NCBI GenBank assembly: GCA_030068145.1
Contig: JAPJBO010000338.1
Location: forward strand, 157,229-221,228
DNA length: 64,000 nt
Source of the DNA: Diplonema papillatum
Lineage: Eukaryota > Euglenozoa > Diplonemea > Diplonemida > Diplonemidae
Reading direction: 5' to 3'
Position 1 is the stretch's first letter. The number at the start of each line of letters is the position of its first letter. The position numbers were made by a program, and so were the translations under genes. Below are positions 1 to 8,909 of the stretch, one piece after another. The notes under the pieces are model-generated. The model searched no databases. It was not told where the DNA came from and saw only the letters and a list, made by a program, of their open reading frames with translations.

Positions 1-1467
1 CAGCCAAATTTTGGCTTTCCTTTCAGAGGGCGGGATCACCTTCTTCTTTTGATCTACCAGCGGGCACTTCTCTTCCTCCGTCTTCTGGCGGGCTCTCTGA
101 CTCTTCAGGGCCCTTCCTGGGCTGTTCTTCGACTTGGCTCGGCCCCTTCTTGTGTGTCGTCGCGGTCTCGTTTGTGCAGAGCAGTCGCTGATGCTCACCG
201 CTTTCTTTCATCGGCGATCTGACACGAGCAAATAGGAAACCACAAGCTAATGATGCAGAATGTCGTCACATGCGGATGCTGAGGTTTTCTGACACCAGAT
301 TCCACTCTTCTGTGCCTACCACTTCGTCCTCTGCTGCTTCCAACCCACGTTCTCATGTTTACTTGTATCGGCGGCCGTGCCGAGTGGGGCTTTTTGAATC
401 TGCCGTCCTCTTCTGCATTGTCGGTGGGGTTCTTCCTGCCGTCGCTGTCTATGCTCCGACAACACCTCCCGATGGTGCCCCTTCCGGTGACGGTTGCCAC
501 CCGTCGTCGTATGCAAGGTGCACTGTGGCAAGCGATGTTTAACACACACGTTACTGCGTGGCCATCGCTTTTCTGGCGGGTTCAACATTGCCCCGGCATA
601 CGTGTGCCCTTCTCACCTCCTGATGCTGATTGCACTCCCTCTTTGTCTTACGCCGCCGAAAAACCCCGGTCTTGTAGCCTGTGGCGCGGCGGTGCTCCCG
701 CTGTCCTGAACGATCGTATCTGTATAACCTATTATTGGAAGCGGATGTGCTTTCTCGATCTTCTTCAGCGCGTTGGCCAACGGCCTCGCATAACAGAGCA
801 TCGTCGCCACAACAGCCATTGGAAGGGTATGGGGGTATAAAGAGCTGCAGACCTCAAAGTCATCACAACCGGGTGCGTATGGTCGCAACTCTTATGCTTC
901 TTTCTCCCCTCTTTTTCGGAGCCTCCCTGTCCATTGTTTCCCACTGGATTGCGGGGTCCGCCGTTCGGAACACATTTCCGGTCGGACCTTCAGCCAGTAT
1001 ACTAGTGGCATACCAGCTGTTTCTTTTGAAAAGAAACGGCGTTTCCATCCACCGCCAAAAAGAAGGAAACGGAAACGGAAACGGAAACGTTTCCAACGTT
1101 TCCATCCTACATAGCCCTAGGGGGGGGCAAACTCTGTTTTCTTCGCCACTTAGCCTTTTTCTCGCGTTATAGTGCATTTTAGGGCAATCTTTGAAAACCA
1201 ACTGCATTTTTTCGGTACATGATGACTTTGTGGGGGGTGTTTGGCAGTCTGTGGTGCATAATTGTGCCCTCTTGTGCCTTTTTGAGGCATTTTCAGCCCC
1301 TTATAGGCCTCAGTCGCTCGGGGGGTCACAAGTTGTCCTGTGCAGCACCTGTGGTCCTGATCTTGTCGAAAACACCCGAATCTGGATCCAAAATCCACAG
1401 CAATGCCCTCACCGGTGACTGGCGGGTGCGAAAAGTTGGAAAAACAGGCCAAAGCCACCAGTTTTAT
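1..1467. other. unassigned sequence, no gene recognised
   Basis: I recognise no gene here. Several overlapping open frames exist on both strands, but none shows a known motif. A simple repeat of GGAAAC units ending in its own complement (GTTTCC) lies at about 1066-1100. A hydrophilic, Glu/Lys/Pro-rich minus-strand frame (about 23-211) could be part of an exon, but nothing confirms it. Confidence 0.5.
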
Positions 1468-1640
1468 GGCCAGATTCACTAAATAGCCCGCCAGATTCAC
1501 TGAATAGCCGGTCGGATTCACTAAATAGCTGGTCAGATTCACTAAATAGCTGGTCATATTTGCTAAATAGCCGGTCGGATTCACTAAATAGCTGGTCAGA
1601 ATCACTACATAGATGGTCAGACTTACTGAATTTCCAGAAA
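1468..1640. repeat. 22-bp tandem repeat array
   Basis: About seven to eight imperfect copies of a 22-base unit built on CAGATTCACTAAATAGCTGG. Variants read GGTCGG or GGTCAT in place of GGTCAG, and GCCGG in place of GCTGG. The copies are diverged, so this is an old minisatellite. It creates no meaningful coding frame. Confidence 0.85.
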
Positions 1641-2475
1641 AATGACAGAATTTCCTCTTCACCACCCTGAAATGCAGATATACAGGCGAAATGCCACTGG
1701 AAACAATGAACCGGTGTCTGAAGTGCGGTCATTTGTCCACCAGACAGGTGAAGGGTGCAAGAGCTGGAGTAAACGGGATAGGAGGGATGGACTTACACTC
1801 GGGTGCGTAAGGCGAACCCGCGACACCTCGCACACCTTCGCACACACCTTCGCAGCCGATTGCGACCGACGACGACACGCCTTTGTCAGCCCATCGAGCT
1901 GCCCAACACCGCCACTCCCGCAATCAAGTGATCCCTCAGACATTGTGCAAACACGAGTGCCCAGCACACACACACCCAGTCACTCCTGATAGATTCAGAA
2001 ACCAAGGTGCATGGCCAGGAGGGCAGGAACGTGGTCAGGAGTGCAGAACCGCGGTCAGGAGCGGTGTTCAGGAGCACTGAACCGTGGTCAGAAGCGCAGG
2101 AACAAGCGCAGAACTGCAGGAACAAGGTGCTATCTGAGACGAGCAGCTATTTAGTATGTGGCGAGGTCCAAAACCATGAAAATTGGGTTTCACCTATCTT
2201 TTAAGCCTCCTCAGTCGAAAACTAGGCCGGAAAATGAAATTCCTGTCCCCAGAGGACCCTTCAGGGCCCCCATGCATGGGTGCATGCTGCCGGCTTAACT
2301 CAGTTTCATTTTTGTCGAAAAAAGTTTGCCCCCCCCCCCAGTGCTGATGCTAAGGCCCCTAAACTCGGCATCGTTGTCAGCCGGACGGCAACGAGGGGTG
2401 GGTGGGTACCCCCCCCCCTAAACACCCCCCCCCCCTCCTGCAGGGCCTGTGTGCAGCAGGGTGGTGACCGCTCTA
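1641..2475. other. intergenic sequence with short imperfect repeats and poly-C tracts
   Basis: No gene recognised. Contents are CACCTTCGCACA-like repeats near 1830-1855, imperfect repeats of GGTCAGGAG/GCAGAAC at about 2030-2125, and long poly-C tracts at about 2330 and 2409-2436. The poly-C tracts resemble those flanking the arrays further right. Confidence 0.5.
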
Positions 2476-2625
2476 AGGTGGTTTCCTCAGCAGCGACCAA
2501 GAAAAAAAATTTTTTTTTTGGCCCAAATCCTCCCAAAAAAGCACTCGAAAAAAAAGATTTTGACCCACTTTTTCCACCATTTCACCTTAGAGAATTTAGC
2601 TAAGGTGGGTCCCACAGTAGGTCCA
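2476..2625. repeat. dispersed repeat, AAGGTGG/A-run/T-run copy 1
   Basis: This resembles 6258-6405 in the same orientation. Both start near TAAGGTGGT, contain a long A-run directly followed by a T-run and then CCCAAAT, and end with CCATTTCACCTT followed by an AGAATTT block. The copies are diverged. They bracket the protease-like ORF and the G-rich arrays as direct repeats. Confidence 0.6.
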
Positions 2626-3139
2626 CAGTGGGTTGCACCAGGAGGGAAAATCTTAGTTTCGTGTTCAGGCGCTACTTGCCTCTAAGTGTTTGATGCTAGC
2701 ATCAAGTCTTCTTCGCGGAATGCAGAGTCTTTTTTTCTTCTTTTTTTCTTTTTTTCGTTTTCTGTTTTTTCTGTTCTTTCTTTCGTTGTCGACAATTTCT
2801 TTTTTCTCCTTTTACTTCTAATTTTAACTTTAATTTTCTTTACCATGGTATTTTTGGACTTTCTGGTGCCGTAGAGTAGTTCTTCTTTCTCTATGCCGCC
2901 CACGTCGATGTTCGTTTAGCAGCGGCTGCCGAATCATGCCGTGGCACCGTCCTTTTGTGCGTCTGCCTTGCTGAAGAAGTGTGGGAAAGGAGTCCAGGAC
3001 TCCGTGGTTTGAAACCATGTGCTATGGCTTCACTTCCTCCTCCCTTCGTCCGTTTTTCTTTAAAAAAAGGGGGTTTACAAATTGGGTTGTGGCTCGTAAC
3101 CAACCGCCACGGGGCACTACTTCCACCAGGTGAAAGTGT

Positions 3140-4300
3140 TTACGCTTTCTCGAGAGAGATGACGTAGCCATTGGTTGTGAATCTCCTGGCACATTCCTCC
3201 CATGAGAGTACGGATACTTGCTGGTCGTCGTAGCATACCCATTCATCGTCTTCCTTTAACACGGTATAGTAATGACCTGCCGTTGCTCTTCCGGTGTGGA
3301 TAATGAAGCCTTTTACCGTGTAGGAGTCTTCACCGATCAGTATGGTTTGTCGGATCGGGGTGCGGGCTGGTATTTTTATTTCTTCGCGTGTTTTTTTCGA
3401 TAGCTGTGCTCGTTGCAGTGTTACATCCATTTGCTTTGGAAATGTGTAATCTTCCTTCGTGGATCCAACGGTCTTTTTGTTACAGGTGCTACAGGGGAAG
3501 TCGTCCACTTTGGTTGCTCTCTTGTTTTGCACTTTCTTTATCAGATCCTCAACTGACTCGGTGTAGGGCTTCTCCCTGTTTTTGAGTTCAAGCATCAGGA
3601 ACGGTTCTGACGCCGGCGATGCTCGTGAAGACTCTTTGCATATTGTGCACGTTGTCAAACGGGAGTATGTCACCGTAGCTTGGTCGTCGTCGTCGCCCGT
3701 CACGCAGGAGCGTATCCACGTCAGCAGTTCGTGCACGTCCCGATGCGCGGAGTCGTCTGCCGTCGTGTTGAACACGAGGCTCCGGAGTGTGGCCATTGTA
3801 CCGTGGATGTTTTGGCCTGCGTCGAATTCCGTGAACAGCCTCTGCACCATCTGCTGGTTGGTGTCCAGGTGCGTTAGGTTTGCGAGTTGTAGTCGGAAGG
3901 ACGTCCTTCGCGCCAGGAACTGCACGCTGGCGGCGAAGAAACATGAGTTGCGAATGTTCGTTATGCCGTTGCGTCCAGGTGGGTTTGTTGGTTTCGTCGC
4001 AGGGTGCGTAGTGCTGGAGGGTTCGGATTTGTGCGGCGACGTAGACTGCGGCGAGGTTCTCCCGGGTGGATGTTTCGGTGAGCCGTCGGGCGGTTGCGGC
4101 GTGCGGATGCTGATGTACGGTTTTTCCTCGTTGGTCGGGCGACCTTCGTCATAGGCCTTTCCGACGAAGTGGTGAAACCGTGACAGCACTCGCGCATCTA
4201 ATTCGTACTTTCCGTATGTTTGTGCCACGAACGTGTCGAACGTGCGCCGGAGTTCCCGTCCAGAGAATCCTCGGTTCCGAAGTCTGTAGTACACCTTCAT
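3140..4300 (-). CDS. ubiquitin-specific protease-like (peptidase C19) protein
   Basis: A 386-residue ORF with the landmarks of a C19 deubiquitinase. The Cys box is at residues 111-129 (NGITNIRNSC, nucleophile Cys120). Paired CxxC motifs at 218/221 and 270/273 suit the zinc-binding finger. The His box is AGHYYTVL, with His343, followed by WVCYDD, whose Asp358/359 is the likely third catalytic residue. The family cleaves ubiquitin or ubiquitin-like proteins from substrates. The catalytic core is short, about 275 residues. Residues 60-110 are a Pro/Ser/Thr-rich linker. The first 55 residues (LRNRGFSGRELRRTF) faintly recall the segment after some reverse transcriptases; that is only an impression. 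A poly-C tract of about 18 bases (minus strand) lies just upstream of the ATG, so the true 5' end may be missing. Repeat-rich flanks suggest it could belong to a mobile element. All catalytic residues are present, so it may be functional. Confidence 0.75.
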   Translation of the reverse strand: MKVYYRLRNRGFSGRELRRTFDTFVAQTYGKYELDARVLSRFHHFVGKAYDEGRPTNEEKPYISIRTPQPPDGSPKHPPGRTSPQSTSPHKSEPSSTTHPATKPTNPPGRNGITNIRNSCFFAASVQFLARRTSFRLQLANLTHLDTNQQMVQRLFTEFDAGQNIHGTMATLRSLVFNTTADDSAHRDVHELLTWIRSCVTGDDDDQATVTYSRLTTCTICKESSRASPASEPFLMLELKNREKPYTESVEDLIKKVQNKRATKVDDFPCSTCNKKTVGSTKEDYTFPKQMDVTLQRAQLSKKTREEIKIPARTPIRQTILIGEDSYTVKGFIIHTGRATAGHYYTVLKEDDEWVCYDDQQVSVLSWEECARRFTTNGYVISLEKA

Positions 4301-4417
4301 ATTCAGAGGGGGGGGGGGGGGGTAGGGGGGTACCCACCCCCACCCAGGGTTAGCAACTTCGTTTTGGGTCTCAGGCTTAGTATCAGCACTGCCCCCCCCC
4401 CCGTGAATTACTTTTTA
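4301..4417. other. poly-G/poly-C tracts next to the protease-like ORF
   Basis: An 18-base G tract is followed by GTAGGGGGGTACCC and further C-rich runs, including CCCCCCCCCC at about 4392. Tracts like this also occur near 2330, 2409, 6197 and 6494, so they are a property of this repeat block and not of the gene. Confidence 0.6.
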
Positions 4418-4975
4418 CCCCCGACACGTACTTTCCACCCCCCGAAAAACGGGGGGTAAAGAGTATAAATCCGGGGGTATAGAGTATAAATCGGGGGGTA
4501 TAAATCGATGTCGGGGGGTGGAAATTGTTGTCGGGGGGTGGAAAGTACTTTTCGGGGGGTGGAAAGTACTTTTCGGGGGGTGGAAAGTACTTTTCGGGGG
4601 GTGGAAATTTTTGTCGGGGGGTGGAAAGTATTTTTCGGGGGGTGGAAAGTACTTGTCGGGGGGTGGAAATCTTTTGTCGGGGGGCGGAAAGTATTTATCG
4701 GGGGGTGGAAACGTTTCGTCGGGGGGTGGAAAGTACTTTTCGGGGGGTGGAAAGTACTTTTCGGGGGGTGGAAATTTTTGGTCGGGGGGTGGAAAGTACT
4801 TTCGGGGGGTGGAAAGTACTTTCGGGGGGTGGAGTACTTTCGGGGGGTGGAAAGTACTTTCGGGGGGTGGAAAGTACTTTCGGGGGGTGGAAAGTACTTT
4901 CGGGGGGTGGAAAGTACTTTCGGGATTTTCGGGGTGGAAAGTACTTTCCGGGGGGTGGATTGTTTTCTGGAGCGC
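4418..4975. repeat. G-rich 21-bp satellite, block 1
   Basis: More than twenty copies of a 20-22 base unit, CGGGGGGTGGAAAGTACTTTT. Each contains a G6 run and the perfect 10-base palindrome AAAGTACTTT. Variants replace the palindrome with AAATTTTTGT or AAATTGTTGT. The left edge (4418-4443) carries one unit in the opposite orientation, CCCCCGACACGTACTTTCC. Because the unit is often a multiple of three, long artificial open frames run through it on both strands. I do not regard them as genes. Confidence 0.95.
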
Positions 4976-4994
4976 GGCGGGACACTGTACTTGC

Positions 4995-5450
4995 ACACAC
5001 GAGAATCGACCCGCAAACCCGCGAACCCGCATATCCGTTCCCGCAAACCCGCATACCCGAACCTGCAAACCCGCAACCCCAAACCCGCATACCCAAACCC
5101 GCATACCCCCGCATACCCGTACCCGCAAACCCGAACCCGCATACCCGTTCCCGCAAACCCGAAAAAACCCAAACCCGCAAACCCGCAAAAACCCGCAAAC
5201 CCGCGTACCCAAACCCGCAAACCCGCATACCCGAACCCGCATACCCGTTCCCGCAAACCCGCATACCCGTTCCCGCAAACCCGCATACCCGTTCCCGCAT
5301 ACCCGAACCTGCAAACCCGCAAACCCAAACCCGCATACCCAAACCCGCATACCCGCGTACCTAAACCCGCAACCCGCATACCCGAACCCGCATACCCGCA
5401 AACCCGGAATCGCAAACCCGCAAACCCCGCATACCCGCAAGCCCGCAGAC
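4995..5450. repeat. ACCCGCAAACCCGCAT tandem array
   Basis: A dense array of 7- to 8-base units alternating ACCCGCAA, ACCCGCAT and ACCCGAAC or ACCCGTTC. It reads as a long low-complexity open frame on both strands (Pro/Asn/Thr-rich on plus, Gly/Cys/Arg-rich on minus), which I reject as coding. The ACCCGAAC theme recurs in the arrays at the right end of the window. Confidence 0.95.
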
Positions 5451-5885
5451 CTGCAGATTGTGGCTGGAACTGTTTTTGGAAATACACACAGCAAATCAAA
5501 GAAAGGGGGGAAAGGTGGAAAATGCAGATCAAACGGGAGTAAAACGTGTACACGCTTATCCGACTCTTGACTTACTATGCCGTGTTCTGAAAGCTGTCGA
5601 GGGGCCCCTCCATAGGTTCTCGCATGATTCGTTCGCCTTTGTAACACTATCCGTTTGTAGTACGCTTCGCAATTGTGTTCTTGCAATATCTAGCCGAATG
5701 GCGGGTGGCGGATTTCCGCGCTCGTGCGCAAGACACAATTATGCTGCTTTTGCAGTGCAAGCCGAACCCGGTTCGCGACTTCGGTTGCGGTAAAGTGTTA
5801 CAAAGTCTTCGGCTTTCAGATCCGGATACGCCTTATGCAACATGATAGTTAGAGGTCACTTGAAGGATACCGTGTGCAGCGTTCG
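5451..5885. other. unique spacer between the two G-rich blocks
   Basis: Non-repetitive sequence between the ACCCGCA array and the second G-rich block. I recognise no gene; only frames up to about 110 codons without known motifs are present. Confidence 0.5.
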
Positions 5886-6183
5886 AAAGAGTTTGCGTAT
5901 CTGGTCGGGGGGTGGAAAGTAGTTTTCGGGGGGTGGAAAGTACTTTTCGGGGGGTGGAAATTTTTTTGTCCGGGGGTGGAAAGTACTTTTTGGGGGGTGG
6001 AAATTTTTTGTCCGGGGGTGGAAAGTACTTTTCGGGGGGTGGAAAGTACTTTTCGGGGGGTGGAAAGTACTTTTCGGGGGGTGGAAATTTTTGTCGGGGG
6101 GTGGAAAGTACTTTTCGGGGGGTGGAAAGTACTTTTCGGGGGGTGGAAAGTACTTTCGGGGGGTGGAAAGTACGTGTCGGGGG
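5886..6183. repeat. G-rich 21-bp satellite, block 2
   Basis: About fourteen copies of the same CGGGGGGTGGAAAGTACTTTT unit as block 1, in the same orientation. The right edge reads GGTGGAAAGTACGTGTCGG, the reverse complement of the left edge of block 1. The two blocks could therefore be the ends of one structure spanning 4418-6183. Confidence 0.95.
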
Positions 6184-6257
6184 TGTTGAGTACATCACCC
6201 CCCCCCCCCTCATAGGCTATTTTCACTGTGGAGGGGGGAGACGCTACCTGTCACACT

Positions 6258-6405
6258 CTTAAGGTGGTCACCACGGTGGGCGGTCAGAAAAAAAAAATTT
6301 TTTTTTGCCCCAAATACCCCAAATACCACACTTTGGAAATTTTTTTGGGCCCACTTTTGGCAGGGAATTTTGACCATTTCACCTTCAAGAATTTGACCAC
6401 CCAGC
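6258..6405. repeat. dispersed repeat, AAGGTGG/A-run/T-run copy 2
   Basis: Second copy of the diverged repeat at 2476-2625, in the same orientation. It has TAAGGTGGT, an A-run plus T-run, GCCCCAAATACC, and CCATTTCACCTTCAAGAATT. It sits just outside the second G-rich block. Confidence 0.6.
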
Positions 6406-7117
6406 CTCCAAGGCAACTGCACTGTAGAGGGGGGGTCTGGTTTATCCGGCCATCCGGCCAAAGTGGCTGATCCTTAACAAGAGCGCTGACGCCCCCCCCC
6501 CGCCCCTGTTCCTTTTTCGGGTTCGGGACTAGTGTCAATCCGCATGACTATAATCGCAATCGATAAGTATCGAACAAGCAAAGGGAGACAAAACGTGCTT
6601 TCATTGTTGAAGGCAGGTTCAGGTTCTGCTCCAACGCGTATGGAACCCGCATAAGAAGGAAGCGTGGGCAGATTCGGGTGAAGAAAGAGATGTTGTCATT
6701 GCTTGCTTGCCGTTAGCATCAAGTCTTCTCCGAAGAAATGAGAGAACAGAGGGAGTGCAAGCGCTGGCGGGATTTTTTTTCTTAAACGGGATAAACACGC
6801 AGTCTTTTTTTTCCCTCAGATTTTATTGTCGCAAACGAATCACCGCGTGCATCGGGCGGCGCCCACAGCACGGAACTAAGCGCCCACGCGGGGCTTCAAC
6901 CTCATTAGACAATCGACGCATACCACACGAACGTATCAGGCTACCACACAACGTAAGCACACTCTCCCCGGTAGCTCCGGTCAGTTGACCTCCGCCGGGC
7001 TTAAAAAATCCTACCGTTTCCTTCCGCGTGAAGGCACACGGAAGAGGGCCTCCGCAGGGGTGCTGACCCCAGCGAATGAAAGGGCTCCTTTTTCGCGGCA
7101 GGATTTATCTAGCAAGG
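6406..7117. other. intergenic, no gene recognised
   Basis: No coding similarity seen. It contains a poly-C stretch near 6494 and short T-runs. Confidence 0.4.
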
Positions 7118-7262
7118 TGGCCGGTGCTGCTCACTGGCCCCGACGCACGCCAGCGTCCTCCTCCAAACCCTCTCTGTCTCTATGTATGTCTCTCTTTCTC
7201 TTTTCTCCGCATCTGGTACATAGAAGCGAGGTTTGGCGCGGCAGCTCTTCCCCAGAGAAGGG
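7118..7262. repeat. dispersed repeat family F, copy 1
   Basis: About 140 bases matching, in inverted orientation, the segment at about 61365-61505. Shared landmarks are CACTGGCCCCGACGCACGCC, AGCGTCCTCCT, ACCCTCTCTGTCT, a CT-rich microsatellite, GAAGCGAGG and a GCAGCTCT end. There are no coding signs. Confidence 0.8.
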
Positions 7263-7529
7263 AAATAAAACTACTCAAACCCCCGCAAGGTTACGAAAGT
7301 AGACACCGTCGGCCAACAAGGCCATATTTTTTCTGCCGTTCTTTCAGAATCTTTGCGACGCTCGATCGCAGGCGATGTGTCGGGACACACGGCGAGTAAG
7401 ACCGGACTCTCCTGCACCCTCAGAAGCTTTGCCACCTCGAAGCCAGAAGATGCTGCGAGCGGCAGCCGGCTGACCAGCTTTTCGCTATGTAGGGAAGTTG
7501 GACGTCGAGTCGTCCACGTCACGTTGATT

Positions 7530-7830
7530 TCTCGCCTCAAGACGCCAAGTGAGGGACAAGCGTGCAGCTCAGCTGCAGCACAGACTACTCTTCCGTTAAG
7601 CTGATCCATCCCTATCTCCTCGAACCGCCCGAAACAGCTCGGATTGCCTGCCGCTGTTTCTGACAATGGATCACGGTCCACCACGGTCTATCAGGTCCAT
7701 CCCTGCCCCCTAGATATTTTCTTCGGTCTATCACGAAAAATCAGGAGAAGACGGAAGTTGTACGCCGAGTTGTCCGTCACGCGGGGACTTCTCGCCTCGA
7801 GACGCTGACAAGCGTGCTTGTCGCTCAGCA
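7530..7830. repeat. imperfect local duplication
   Basis: The segment around 7530-7570 (TTCTCGCCTCAAGACGCCAA, then GACAAGCGTGC and CTCAGC) recurs imperfectly at about 7788-7830 (TTCTCGCCTCGAGACGCTGA, then GACAAGCGTGC and CTCAGC). This is a diverged local tandem duplication outside any recognised gene. Confidence 0.6.
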
Positions 7831-7863
7831 GGGTGCTTCGAAGGTGGGAAACCTCGTCCATAT

Positions 7864-8130
7864 CATCCATCCAGACGCAAGGAAACGGCTGCCAGCCAAG
7901 CAGTAAAGACCCTCGCTAGCTCCATAACCGGTGTTGTGGGCTCGGCACGGAGATCCGCGTGGCGGAAGATCAGTCTCTGCAGCAGCAAAGCTGCTTCCCA
8001 GGCTGCAGGGGCCGCTCTTCGCAGGCTGCGAAGGCGGCGAGGGTCGCCGTCGCCAGAGGCTGGGCGGCCTCCTTGCGAACAAGTTTGCTCGAGCTCCCGC
8101 AGCCTGCGCGGGGAGGCGGCGGCCGCGACT
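7864..8130 (-). pseudogene. decayed tandem copy of the zinc-finger gene 3' segment
   Basis: This segment is a diverged duplicate of about 8135-8400, offset by 271 bases; both begin CATCCATCCAGACGCAAGGA. On the minus strand it would encode a variant of the tail of the neighbouring zinc-finger ORF (KLVRKEAAQPLATATLAA), but here the frame continues to KQLCCCRD instead of stopping at LQPE. No zinc finger precedes it, so I call it a partial duplicate and not a gene. Confidence 0.6.
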
Positions 8131-8277
8131 TCGCCATCCATCCAGACGCAAGGAAACAGCTGCCAGCCAAGCAGCAAAAACCCTCGTTCGCTCCCCAACC
8201 GGTGTTCGAAAAGGACTGGGCAACCGGAGCACGGAGGTACGCGTGGCGGAATAGCAGTCTCTGCAGCAGCAAAGCTG

Positions 8278-8628
8278 CTACTCGGGCTGCAGGGGCCGCT
8301 TTTCGCAGGCTGCGACGGCGGCGAGGGTCGCCGTCGCCAGCGGCTGGGCGGCTTCCTTGCGAACGAGCTTGCTCGCCTCGCGCACCCTCGCTTCGAGCTC
8401 CCGCAGCCTGGTCTGGGAGGGCGGCGTGCACCGCGACTCCGCGGCGTGCCTCCGCAGCTTCGCCACCTTCGAAAACGTCTTCCCGCAGCCGTCGCAGGTG
8501 ACGGCCTCCAGCATCCGCAGCACCAGGTTGCGGGCCACCTTCCGGCGCCCCGCCTTCCGGCGCCCGGACACAATCGTGTGCTTTTTCGTGCAACTCGGCG
8601 GGTCGTGGCAATGTGTGAGCTGCACCAT
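8278..8628 (-). CDS. small C2HC-type zinc-finger protein (hypothetical)
   Basis: A 116-residue ORF starting with ATG at 8628. Residues 45-67 form a C2H2-like finger with Cys as the fourth ligand: CDGCGKTF with Cys45/Cys48, then His61 and Cys67 (C-x2-C-x12-H-x5-C). A basic stretch (SGRRKAGRRKVARN, 21-34) precedes it, and a charged, probably helical segment (LRELEARVREASKLVRK) follows. Nucleic-acid or protein binding is plausible from the finger; the function is unknown. The ATG lies two bases after the TAA of another minus-strand frame (8631 upward). The 3' part is duplicated downstream. It is short with no clear orthologue known to me, so it could be one exon of a larger gene. Confidence 0.5.
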   Translation of the reverse strand: MVQLTHCHDPPSCTKKHTIVSGRRKAGRRKVARNLVLRMLEAVTCDGCGKTFSKVAKLRRHAAESRCTPPSQTRLRELEARVREASKLVRKEAAQPLATATLAAVAACEKRPLQPE

Positions 8629-8630
8629 TT

Positions 8631-8905
8631 TTATTCTGCTTTCACCGACGCCCGCAACTTCTTCACGAGCCGGGTGACGAGTCTCGGGCTGTATTTGAAG
8701 TCGTGTTTTTCTCCTGCGACGCGGACGCTTGAGACATCTTTATTGACTGGGAGCCGACAATCTATTTCGTTACCGCGGGACCGGATAAAAGAGACCTTCC
8801 GTTCCCCATCCACCTTTTGATCGTTGACGATCGACTGTCGGTCGTTGACAGTCGATATTGCGGCCTTGAAGCCAGGCCAATGTTCATGGGTTTGCCATGT
8901 TTCCT
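8631..8905 (-). CDS. short unassigned open frame abutting the zinc-finger ORF
   Basis: An open frame of about 90 codons without an in-frame ATG that I can find. It reads through VDGERKVSFIRSRGNEI, DFKYSPRLVTRL and VKKLRASVKAE before a TAA. The composition looks protein-like (basic, mixed, not low complexity). It may be an upstream exon, or part of the same gene as the zinc-finger ORF interrupted by a frameshift at the AATAAAAATGG junction. I recognise no family. The upper limit is where the frame closes at a TGA, near 8906-8908. Confidence 0.3.
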
Positions 8906-8909
8906 CGTC

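Noticed and set aside
23-211. Hydrophilic 62-codon minus-strand frame at the left edge
   Set aside because: Composition is Glu/Lys/Pro-rich without motif, and it is too short for a confident call.
4995-5450. Interstitial telomere repeat
   Set aside because: ACCCGCA/ACCCGAA units resemble but do not match known telomere units, and the register is irregular.
4408-5686. Long frames on both strands (340-420 codons) through the G-rich and ACCCGCA arrays
   Set aside because: Overlapping frames on both strands with pure low-complexity sequence; no domain. They follow the repeat periods.
4418-6183. CRISPR array
   Set aside because: Regular spacing comes from contiguous repeats with no unique spacers, and the window is clearly eukaryotic.
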